Below, in pieces: positions 1-5,844 of a stretch of 6,149 nucleotides of DNA. This DNA is from Acidimicrobiia bacterium. GTDB taxonomy: Bacteria; Actinomycetota; Acidimicrobiia; Acidimicrobiales; SZUA-35. The first letter of the stretch is position 1. Every line of letters starts with the position of its first letter. The stretch spans positions 1-6,149 of the forward strand of contig JAOUGG010000168.1 of NCBI GenBank assembly GCA_029857855.1. The letters run 5' to 3'. Made by a program: the position numbers and the translations under genes. The notes beneath the pieces are model-generated. The model was given only the letters and a program-made list of their open reading frames with translations, did no database searches and was not told where the DNA came from.

Positions 1-1028
1 CCGACGATCTGCGCATCACGGCATCGTTGCCCACACTCCGGTACCTCACCGAACGAGGGGCCAAGGTCACCGCCTGCTCCCACCTCGGCCGCCCCAAGGG
101 GCAGGTGAAGCCGGAGTTCTCGATGGAGCCGGTGCGGAAACGGCTGGCCGAGCTGGCACCGGGGGTGGAACTCCTGGAGAACCTGCGGTTCGATCCGGGG
201 GAGGAGGCCAATAGTGAGGAGACGGTCGCCCGTCTCGTGGCCGGTCATGATCTGTACGTCAACGACGCCTTCGGCGCCTCCCACCGGGCTCACGCGTCGA
301 TCGTCGGCCCACCCGAGCACCTGCCGTCAGCTGCCGGTCGGCTGCTGGCCAAGGAGGTCAAGGTCCTGCTCGGCATCCGGGAGCAGCCCCGCCGCCCCTT
401 CATCGCGGTGATGGGTGGGGCCAAGGTCTCCGACAAGCTGAGTGTGATCGAGGCCCTACTGGGCATCGTCGACGGCATCATCATCGGGGGCGGCATGGCC
501 TTCACCTTCCTGAAGGCCCAGGGCCACAGCGTTGGCTCGTCGCTCCTCGAAGACGACATGGTCGAGACCTGCGCCCGGCTCCTCGATGGGCCGAAGCCGT
601 TGTATCTGCCGGAAGACGTGACCGCACTGGGGCCGGGCGGCAAGCTGTTCGAGCCCGAGGCCGGGGGAGAGGTGCGCCAAGCCGGCGTCGATCTTCCCGA
701 CGGCTGGATGGGCGTCGACATCGGTCCGGGAACAGCGGCCGTGTTCACCGACGTGATCGGCGAGGCGGGAACGATTCTGTGGAATGGTCCGATGGGCGTC
801 TTCGAGGATCCCCGGTTCGAGGCCGGAACCAAGGCGGTGGCGATGGCCATCGCCGAGACTCGGGCTTTCACCGTGGTCGGAGGCGGCGACTCCGCCGCTG
901 CGGCCAAACAGTTCGGCATCGACGGCGAGGTCGACCACGTTTCCACCGGGGGAGGGGCCTCGCTCGAACTGATCGAGCAGGGCGACCTACCGGGGCTGGA
1001 AGCGTTGCGGCGCTCGGCCGCCGGTTGA
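1..1028 (+). CDS. pgk: Phosphoglycerate kinase, 5'-truncated by the window edge
   Basis: PGK transfers phosphate from 1,3-bisphosphoglycerate to ADP in cytosolic glycolysis. The frame is open from base 3, and the residues before the TTG at 27 (DDLRITAS) already match the PGK family, so that TTG is not the start. About 342 residues are visible of a usual ~390–400, so roughly 45–55 N-terminal residues lie outside the window. Numbering from the first visible residue, family motifs are GRPKG at 29–33, ENLRF at 59–63, NDAFGASHRAHAS at 87–99 (substrate side), GGAKVSDK at 138–145, LWNGPMGVFE at 259–268 and the glycine-rich nucleotide-binding stretch GGGDSAAA from about 293, then STGGGASLE near the C terminus. 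The TGA stop is at 1026–1028. It is intact to its stop and lies 22 bases upstream of tpiA in the same direction, as in the common gap–pgk–tpi operon. Confidence 0.98.
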   Translation, partial: DDLRITASLPTLRYLTERGAKVTACSHLGRPKGQVKPEFSMEPVRKRLAELAPGVELLENLRFDPGEEANSEETVARLVAGHDLYVNDAFGASHRAHASIVGPPEHLPSAAGRLLAKEVKVLLGIREQPRRPFIAVMGGAKVSDKLSVIEALLGIVDGIIIGGGMAFTFLKAQGHSVGSSLLEDDMVETCARLLDGPKPLYLPEDVTALGPGGKLFEPEAGGEVRQAGVDLPDGWMGVDIGPGTAAVFTDVIGEAGTILWNGPMGVFEDPRFEAGTKAVAMAIAETRAFTVVGGGDSAAAAKQFGIDGEVDHVSTGGGASLELIEQGDLPGLEALRRSAAG

Positions 1029-1037
1029 AGTGACAAT

Positions 1038-1047
1038 GAGGAGAAGG
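1038..1047 (+). promoter_or_regulatory. Shine-Dalgarno site of tpiA
   Basis: GAGGAGAAGG is purine-rich, and its GGAG core lies 7 bases before the ATG at 1051. It fixes the tpiA start and sits in the short gap after pgk, so the two genes probably share one transcript. Confidence 0.8.
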
Positions 1048-1050
1048 TAG

Positions 1051-1833
1051 ATGAGTGAGCGGCGTCCGCTGATCAGCGGCAACTGGAAGATGAACCTCAA
1101 CCATTTCGAGGCGTTGCGACTTGTTCAGGAGTTGAGTTACGAAATCAGCCGCGACGACGTCGACGCCGTCGACATCTCCGTCCATCCGCCGTTCACCGAC
1201 ATCCGAACGGTCCAGACCACACTCGAGACCGACCGCATACCGTTTTTTCTTGGGGCCCAGAACTGCCACCAGGACACATCGGGGGCCTTCACCGGTGAGG
1301 TGTCGGCGTCGATGCTGGCGAAGCTGAACGTGGCCTACGTGATCGTCGGCCATTCGGAGCGCCGTGAGCTGTTCGGCGAGACCGACGAGATCGTCAACGC
1401 CAAGGTGAAGGCCGTCCTGGCCGCCGAGATGACGCCGATCGTGTGCGTCGGTGAGACGCTCGAGGAGCGTGAGGCCGGCCAGGCCGAGACCAAGGTCGAG
1501 ACGCAGCTCCGAGGCAGCCTGGCCCGGGTCAAGTCGGAGGACGTGGCTGCGCTGGTCGTCGCATACGAGCCGATCTGGGCCATCGGGACCGGCCGGACGG
1601 CGTCGGCGGATGACGCCCAGGCCATGTGTGCAACCGCCCGGGCCGTGGTGCGCGACAAGTGGGGCGACGCCGCGGCCGACGAGGTGCGCATCCAGTACGG
1701 CGGCTCGGTCAAGCCGGTGAACGCGGCCGAACTCCTCACCCAGCCCGACATCGACGGAGCGCTGGTTGGTGGAGCCAGCCTGGAGGCTGCTTCGTTCGCC
1801 CGGATCGTTCAGTACCGCCTCCACGATCTGTAA
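1051..1833 (+). CDS. tpiA: Triosephosphate isomerase
   Basis: This enzyme interconverts dihydroxyacetone phosphate and glyceraldehyde-3-phosphate in the cytosol. The 260-aa length is normal for the TIM-barrel family. Catalytic and signature residues are all present: N11 and K13 in GNWKMN, H101 in GHSERRE, the catalytic E173 in AYEPIWAIGTG, flexible loop 6 at about 174–184, and the phosphate-binding YGGSV (216–220) and GALVGGASL (236–244). The ATG start is supported by a strong ribosome binding site 7 bases upstream and gives the usual N-terminal lead into the first strand. It follows pgk by 22 bases. Its TAA stop overlaps the ATG of the next gene by one base (TAATG), which implies co-transcription and translational coupling. 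Nothing suggests damage. Confidence 0.98.
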   Translation: MSERRPLISGNWKMNLNHFEALRLVQELSYEISRDDVDAVDISVHPPFTDIRTVQTTLETDRIPFFLGAQNCHQDTSGAFTGEVSASMLAKLNVAYVIVGHSERRELFGETDEIVNAKVKAVLAAEMTPIVCVGETLEEREAGQAETKVETQLRGSLARVKSEDVAALVVAYEPIWAIGTGRTASADDAQAMCATARAVVRDKWGDAAADEVRIQYGGSVKPVNAAELLTQPDIDGALVGGASLEAASFARIVQYRLHDL

Positions 1834-1835
1834 TG
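1831..1835 (+). promoter_or_regulatory. TAATG stop–start overlap (translational coupling)
   Basis: The tpiA stop TAA (1831–1833) and the binding-protein ATG (1833–1835) share one A. The bases upstream show no ribosome binding site, so ribosomes ending tpiA probably reinitiate here. Confidence 0.7.
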
Positions 1836-3800
1836 CCGGGCTCGGGCCGCCGCCCGGTCCTGGCTGAATGCTCGTTGGCGCGGGCTGTTGTCGTGCTTGT
1901 CGCCGCGACGATGTTGCTTATCGGGTCGGCCTGTTCCGGGACGTCGCTTTCGGCGGTCGACGGCGATGGGACCTCGGCCGAGTCGGGAACCGGATCGAAC
2001 GCCGATCTTCTCGAGCGCCCGAACTCGGTAGCTGACGAGCCGGATGACGCCGAGCGGGCCGAGGAGGCGACGCAGTCGACCGACAACGAGGCCGACGTGC
2101 CCGGTTTCAGCCCGGCGCCCGACGGCTATCTCGTCTGGGCCCATCCCGTCGAGCCGATCGGCCTGTCGATCATCGACCCGGTCGACGGCGGGCTCTACAC
2201 GACGTCGTGGATCCGGGAGGGACTGCTCGAGGGCCTGTATCGGGTGAACTCGGAGTGGGAGCAGGTCCCGGAGCTGTTGGCCGACGACGCGGCGGTCGTC
2301 GTCAACGACAACAAGACCATCTCGATCACCTATCGGTTGCGGCCGGGGCTGACCTGGAGTGACGGCGAGCCGCTGACGGCGGCCGACGTCGAGTACACCC
2401 ACCGGATCCTCATGGAGGGATGCTTGAAGGAGGCCGACGGCTCGGCCATCGACGTATCCAACGAGGGGTGCGTCTACCCGATGTCGGATCGGACCGGGTA
2501 CGACCTGGTGACGTCGCTGACCGTGGCCGACGACACGACCTTCACGGTGAACATGGCGGCGTTCTACCCGGACTGGCGCTCGCTCTACTCGCAGGTGTTC
2601 GCCGCTCACGCCTTCGGCGACGACGCGGCCGCCGTGGCCGCCAATCTCGAAAGGATGACGGTCGGTGGGCGACCGCTGCCGTCGTCGGGGCCGCTGGTCT
2701 GGCAGGACTGGACCGAGCACAGCATGCGGCTTCGGCGCAACGACAACTATCACGGCTCGTCGGCGGGCACAGGCGCGGATGGTGAGCAGGGCGTGGCCGG
2801 CGTTCAGGTCAATTTCGTGCCCGACGATGATGCCGCGGTGGCGGAGGTCGCCGCCGGCACGGCCGATCTGGCCATCGTCGGAGCGGATCTCGACACGCTG
2901 CAGGAGCTGGGCTCGTCGGTCAGCGCAGTCGGCCTGCCCGCCGTGGAGTTCGAGCACCTCGGGCTCAATCTGCTCAATCCCCACCTCGCCGATCCGTTGA
3001 TTCGACAGGCAATCGTTCGTGCCGTCGATCGTGAGCAGCTGGCAGCCGTCTACGGTGATCTGGTCGGGAACGGGGTGAGCGCGAAGGGCGTCGGCAACAT
3101 GTTCTGGCTGCCGGGCCAAGCGGGGTACCAGGATCATCAACCGGCGGCGGTCTCGGCCGATCCGACGGGTGCCGTCGAGTTGATCGAGGAAGCCGGCTAC
3201 ACCCGGTCCGGTGACGGCACTTACCGGCACCCGGATCGGGGGACCCTGTTTCTGCGCTTCCTCACGAACTCCGGTGACAGCGTTCGAGTCGGGTTGCAGG
3301 AGCGGCTCGTCGAACAGTTGACCGCCGCGGGGTTCGAGATCCGTACCGACAACCGCAACGGCGGTGCATACCTGACCGAAGGCCCGTTCTCGTCGGAGGC
3401 CATGGAGGCCTCGGGTTCCGGCGGTGCGACCGGTCGACCCGACATCTGGGACATGGTGTTGTTCGCCTGGGCCGGCGGTCCGTGGCCCGGCCTGCAGTCG
3501 GGCGCGTTCCGGGCCAACTCGGGAGCCAACCCGTACGGCTACGACAGCCCGGAGTTCGACGCCGAGTCGAGCCGCTGCGACGGACTCGCCGACGACGCCG
3601 AACGAGCCGACTGCTATCAGGAACTGGACAGGTTCGTCACCACCCTCGATCGAGGAGCGGACGGCCTGTTCGTGGTGCCGCTGATCGAACGTCCTCAGGT
3701 GCTGGTATCCAACAGCGACCGGCTCGCATCGGTGCCGACCATCGTCGACGGACTCACCGGCGGGCCGCTGCCCGATATCAACGGTTTTTCGTTCCGGTAG
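1833..3800 (+). CDS. ABC transporter solute-binding lipoprotein, family 5 (peptide/nickel type)
   Basis: This is a 655-aa extracytoplasmic binding protein that would hand a solute, probably an oligopeptide, to an ABC importer. The ATG overlapping the tpiA stop gives a proper signal peptide: a basic n-region (residues 1–17), a hydrophobic core (18–31) and IGSA-C with the lipidated cysteine at C34. This lipobox fits the loose pattern but has Gly at −3. Residues ~38–95 are a Ser/Thr/Asp/Glu-rich, probably disordered tether. The SBP_bac_5 domain follows: TWSDGEPLTAADVEYT around 174–189 is the family signature, RRNDNYHG lies around 301–308, and NLLNPHLADPLIRQAI around 379–394 marks the second lobe. 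The mature part has two close cysteine pairs, C197/C213 and C582/C594, plausible disulfides. No ribosome binding site precedes the ATG, so reinitiation after tpiA is likely. No permease or ATPase genes are nearby, so the partner and substrate are unknown. Confidence 0.88.
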   Translation: MPGSGRRPVLAECSLARAVVVLVAATMLLIGSACSGTSLSAVDGDGTSAESGTGSNADLLERPNSVADEPDDAERAEEATQSTDNEADVPGFSPAPDGYLVWAHPVEPIGLSIIDPVDGGLYTTSWIREGLLEGLYRVNSEWEQVPELLADDAAVVVNDNKTISITYRLRPGLTWSDGEPLTAADVEYTHRILMEGCLKEADGSAIDVSNEGCVYPMSDRTGYDLVTSLTVADDTTFTVNMAAFYPDWRSLYSQVFAAHAFGDDAAAVAANLERMTVGGRPLPSSGPLVWQDWTEHSMRLRRNDNYHGSSAGTGADGEQGVAGVQVNFVPDDDAAVAEVAAGTADLAIVGADLDTLQELGSSVSAVGLPAVEFEHLGLNLLNPHLADPLIRQAIVRAVDREQLAAVYGDLVGNGVSAKGVGNMFWLPGQAGYQDHQPAAVSADPTGAVELIEEAGYTRSGDGTYRHPDRGTLFLRFLTNSGDSVRVGLQERLVEQLTAAGFEIRTDNRNGGAYLTEGPFSSEAMEASGSGGATGRPDIWDMVLFAWAGGPWPGLQSGAFRANSGANPYGYDSPEFDAESSRCDGLADDAERADCYQELDRFVTTLDRGADGLFVVPLIERPQVLVSNSDRLASVPTIVDGLTGGPLPDINGFSFR

Positions 3801-3835
3801 CGTGCCGAGGCGAACGTATCGGTTCCAGTCGCTGC

Positions 3836-3841
3836 TAGCCT
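3836..3841 (+). promoter_or_regulatory. Possible −10 element for leaderless secG
   Basis: TAGCCT matches the TANNNT −10 pattern. A transcript starting 7–9 bases after it would begin at or next to the GTG at 3850. No Shine-Dalgarno sequence is visible in the 49 bases before secG, which fits a leaderless mRNA. No convincing −35 box is seen. Promoter calls from sequence alone are weak. Confidence 0.4.
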
Positions 3842-3849
3842 GATTTGCT

Positions 3850-4080
3850 GTGGTCCTTGCCCTCGGAATCGCCTACGCCATCATCGGAGTCATCACCCTC
3901 ACCCTCGTGCTGTTGCACAGCGGCAAGGGCGGTGGCCTGTCCGACATGTTCGGTGGCGGGCTGAGTGGTGCCGCCGCCGGGTCCACGCAGATGGAGCGGA
4001 ACCTCGATCGCCTCACCGTTCTGTTCGGGCTGACCTTCGGGATCATGACCCTGGTCCTGGCCTTCGTCATCAACGCCTGA
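3850..4080 (+). CDS. secG: Preprotein translocase subunit SecG
   Basis: SecG is the small non-essential subunit of the SecYEG membrane channel and assists SecA-driven protein export. The 76-aa length is typical. Two hydrophobic segments (about 3–22 and 55–74) flank a glycine-rich cytoplasmic loop with the family motif HSGKGGGL at 23–30 and FGGG at 34–37, followed by the conserved NLDRLTV at 51–57 leading into the second helix. The GTG start places the first helix at the extreme N terminus, as expected, and lies just after a possible −10 element, without a ribosome binding site. secG downstream of pgk–tpi is a common bacterial arrangement. Here it is separated from tpiA by the binding-protein gene, with 49 bases between the two. 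Confidence 0.93.
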   Translation: MVLALGIAYAIIGVITLTLVLLHSGKGGGLSDMFGGGLSGAAAGSTQMERNLDRLTVLFGLTFGIMTLVLAFVINA

Positions 4081-4166
4081 GTCATCCTCAAGCCTCTTTG
4101 TTCAGCACCTTCGGTGGCGCTCGAACTTCGGTCTCAAAATCGCCGTGCTTCATGACGAAAAGTTGT

Positions 4167-4172
4167 TAGGAT
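4167..4172 (+). promoter_or_regulatory. Possible −10 element for tRNA-Leu
   Basis: TAGGAT matches TANNNT. Transcription would start around 4179, giving a leader of about 20 bases before the tRNA 5' end at 4198. The 117-base gap between secG and the tRNA holds no gene and no convincing intrinsic terminator. No good −35 box was found, so the call is tentative. Confidence 0.35.
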
Positions 4173-4197
4173 TGCACACCGGAAAACAACAAGTCAC

Positions 4198-4284
4198 GTC
4201 GGAGTGGCGGAATTGGCAGACGCGCTAGCTTGAGGGGCTAGTGCCCGCAAGGGCGTGGGGGTTCAAGTCCCCCCTCCGACACCA
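4198..4284 (+). tRNA. tRNA-Leu, anticodon GAG, CCA encoded
   Basis: A complete 87-base class II tRNA folds by eye. The acceptor stem is GTCGGAG (4198–4204) with CTCCGAC (4274–4280). The D stem is GCG (4207–4209) with CGC (4221–4223). The anticodon stem is CTAGC (4225–4229) with GCTAG (4237–4241), with loop TTGAGGG and anticodon GAG at 4232–4234. The long variable arm is GCCC/GGGC closed by GCAA (4243–4254). The T stem is GGGGG/CCCCC with loop TTCAAGT (4262–4268). A4281 is the discriminator expected for leucine and CCA follows at 4282–4284. It would read CUC and CUU codons. Its 3' end is overlapped on the other strand by the recombinase coding sequence. Confidence 0.97.
4263..4284. other. tRNA/recombinase overlap, candidate attachment site
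   Basis: The last codons and TGA stop (4263–4265, minus strand) of the recombinase C-terminal frame lie inside the tRNA T-loop, T-stem, acceptor stem and CCA. Overlap of an integrase gene end with a tRNA 3' end is the classic mark of integration at a tRNA. The second copy of the repeat that would define the far end of the element is not in this window, so the crossover point cannot be fixed. Confidence 0.5.
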
Positions 4285-5406
4285 CTCGTAACCCACGGGG
4301 CGACCGACAGCTGGGCTCGGCGGTTCTCGTGGTCGTAGAGCACTTCGAGTTGGGCGGCCTCGTAGACCCTCCGCCGGTCCTGGGGTGCTGCACTGGCGAG
4401 GAGTTGCACGGCGTCGGCGAGGCTCTGGACGACTTGGCGGATCTCGTCTTCGGTCAGTCCTTTTGCCGGTGGTGAGGCGGCGGAGGCGAAGTTCTGCGCT
4501 CTTGCGTTCGGCTCGGGTGCGCTCGATCTGGCGGGCGAAGCCGGCGATGGTGTCGGGGTCGTTGGTGGTGCCGAGGGCGATTTCGAAGTTGGCGATGCGC
4601 TTGTCGCAGTCCTTGATGGTCCGACGTGCGGCGAGCTCTTCGGCGGCGTCGATCTGGTCGGTCTCGACGTTGGCGAGGGTCTCGATGGTGTGGTCGATGT
4701 GGTCGGGGTCGAAGAGCTCGCCGAGCCAGTTGTCGATCGTGGGGAGAAGGTGGTCTTCGCGGACCGAGAGCGACTTCGGATGCTCCAGGCCGGGGTACTC
4801 GGTCTTCATGCGGCACTGGTAGATCAGTCGTCCCCGGACTGAGTTGGCGACGAGCTTGCGGCCGCAGTCGTTGCAGGTGACCATGCCCTTGAGCATGTAG
4901 TCGTGCTTGCGTTGCCGTTGCGGCTGTGATCGACGGGTTCCGGCGGTGAACACGTCTTGGGTGGCGTCCCAGTCGTCCCGTGTGATCAGCGCAGGGTGGG
5001 CGGGCTCTCGGGACCATTGCCATTGGTCCGCGGGGTTCCAGCGTTGTTTGGTCACGTGGCCGGCGGCGACGTCGTCGATGTCGAGGAGGACCTCGTCCTT
5101 TCTCTGGCGGGCCCAGACCTGGTAGCCGGTGTAGCGCGGGTTCTTGAGGATCGCCCGGATGGCGCTCTGTCCCCAGGCTCCTTGGCTCGAGGTCCGGTGT
5201 CTGTTTCGGCTGGGGTCTGCGGCGCTGGGGGACGGGATGCCTTCGGCGGTGAGGGCGCTCGCGATGGCCTTGATGCCGGAGCCGGCGAGGAAGTCGGAGA
5301 AGATCCGCTGTACCACGGGGGCGTAGGTGGAGTGGGGTTCGAGCACGTGGAGTCGGCGTCCGTCGGCTGCTTTGGCGGGGTTGGGGTGGGGGCCGGCGTC
5401 GTCGTC
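4263..5406 (-). pseudogene. Large serine recombinase remnant, catalytic domain missing, frameshifted
   Basis: Large serine recombinases integrate or excise mobile elements using an N-terminal resolvase domain. Here, clear similarity begins at about 5406 (AGPHPNPAKAADGRRLH), just where that domain should already have ended. What remains is the recombinase domain (about 5400–4950, with GIKAIASALTAEGIPSPS and AIRAILKNPRYTGYQVW), a zinc ribbon (CNDCGRKL through YQCR, about 4875–4813), the HPKSLSVRED block, a coiled coil (about 4640–4480) and a 65-aa tail in another frame. The shift falls in an AAAA run (4461–4464): the tail GLTEDEIRQVVQ… to VGGGT, ending at 4263, is high-GC3 and family-like, whereas the unshifted frame becomes Arg/Pro-rich. 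The catalytic serine and about 150 residues are absent, and no start codon fits. It is therefore almost certainly inactive as a recombinase. It ends inside tRNA-Leu. Confidence 0.85.
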
Positions 5407-5414
5407 GGCGACGC

Positions 5415-5692
5415 TCAGCAGGAGATCTCGTCGACGATGTCGATCCTCGCCGACCCGACCGAGACGATCTCGATACGCGAGGCGGTGCGAAGTGGACGAC
5501 GTCGACCTCGTCGTGGAACTCGAAGTCGTCGACGCGGGTAGGTCGACGCGCGGCGACGAGAACACGGATCGTCACCTCGGCGCCCACCCTGCCCGGGGGA
5601 CGCGGATAGCCGGCGTGGGTGATGATCGTGAGCGGCGTGACGATGGTGAGGCACCACTGACCGGACTCAGAGGCTGCGTCGCCTGATGGCAT
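5415..5692 (-). pseudogene. Small unrecognised element gene, probably frameshifted
   Basis: I do not recognise this protein. From an ATG at 5690–5692 the minus strand encodes MPSGDAASESGQWCLTIVTP and continues through VTIRVLVAARR and VDDFEFHDEVDVVHF, with G or C at almost every third codon position. Near 5480 the coding signature moves to another minus-strand frame (a −1 shift), which reads RIEIVSVGSARIDIVDEISC and stops with TGA at 5415–5417. Joined, it would be about 92 residues: a small acidic, beta-rich-looking soluble protein with no signal peptide. The stop lies about 9 bases from the first recognisable recombinase residues, so the two were probably adjacent or overlapping genes of the same element. 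A translated leader in two frames by chance is the alternative. Confidence 0.45.
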
Positions 5693-5736
5693 CCGGGTTC
5701 TGTCGCACTCACCTGATCGTCGGTGGCGAATCTGGA

Positions 5737-5742
5737 TAGACT
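5737..5742 (+). promoter_or_regulatory. Possible −10 element upstream of the AraC-like gene
   Basis: TAGACT fits TANNNT, with a weak TGATCG 17 bases upstream (5714–5719) in the −35 position. A transcript from here would carry the hairpin at 5785–5809 in its ~95-base leader. Unverified. Confidence 0.3.
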
Positions 5743-5784
5743 GACGAAGATCCGTGTGTTGGACTAGTTGAAAGGCCTCGCCGG

Positions 5785-5809
5785 GCGGCGCCCACCGGTC
5801 GGGCGCCGC
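5785..5809. other. Perfect 9-bp GC hairpin in the divergent intergenic region
   Basis: GCGGCGCCC (5785–5793) and GGGCGCCGC (5801–5809) are perfect inverted repeats around a 7-base loop, ACCGGTC. No T run follows on either strand, so it is not a standard intrinsic terminator. It lies 35 bases before the start of the next gene. It could be a leader structure, a regulator-binding palindrome or a factor-assisted terminator. Otherwise the 152-base gap (5693–5844) shows only the possible promoter. Confidence 0.6.
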
Positions 5810-5831
5810 GCTACTTTCCACGATGAGGTCA

Positions 5832-5836
5832 AGAGG
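5832..5836 (+). promoter_or_regulatory. Shine-Dalgarno site of the AraC-like gene
   Basis: AGAGG lies 8 bases before the ATG at 5845. An in-frame TGA at 5824–5826 closes the frame upstream, so this ATG is the only good start. Confidence 0.6.
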
Positions 5837-5844
5837 TCGAGCCG

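Noticed and set aside
27..29. TTG as the pgk start
   Set aside because: Residues encoded before it match PGK, so the gene begins before the window.
868..1824. Long minus-strand open frame opposite tpiA
   Set aside because: High-GC antisense shadow of pgk/tpiA; its translation shows no family resemblance and the + strand gene is certain.
1626..1832. In-frame upstream extension of the binding-protein gene into tpiA
   Set aside because: It would put an Arg-rich tail before the signal peptide; the ATG at 1833 gives a proper lipoprotein signal.
1809..3230. 473-codon minus-strand open frame opposite the binding protein
   Set aside because: Arg/Val-rich antisense shadow; the + strand has a signal peptide and family motifs across the same bases.
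4107..4120. Short CACC-TTC-GGTG hairpin after secG as a terminator
   Set aside because: Only 4 bp and no T run; not distinguishable from chance.
4225..4460. Continuation of the recombinase in its original frame, ending antisense to the tRNA anticodon arm
   Set aside because: The tail is Arg/Pro-rich with poor GC3; the +1 frame gives a family-like C-terminus ending at 4263.
4957..5541. 194-codon + strand open frame, Gly/Val-rich
   Set aside because: Antisense shadow of the recombinase remnant; low-complexity composition and no recognisable motif.
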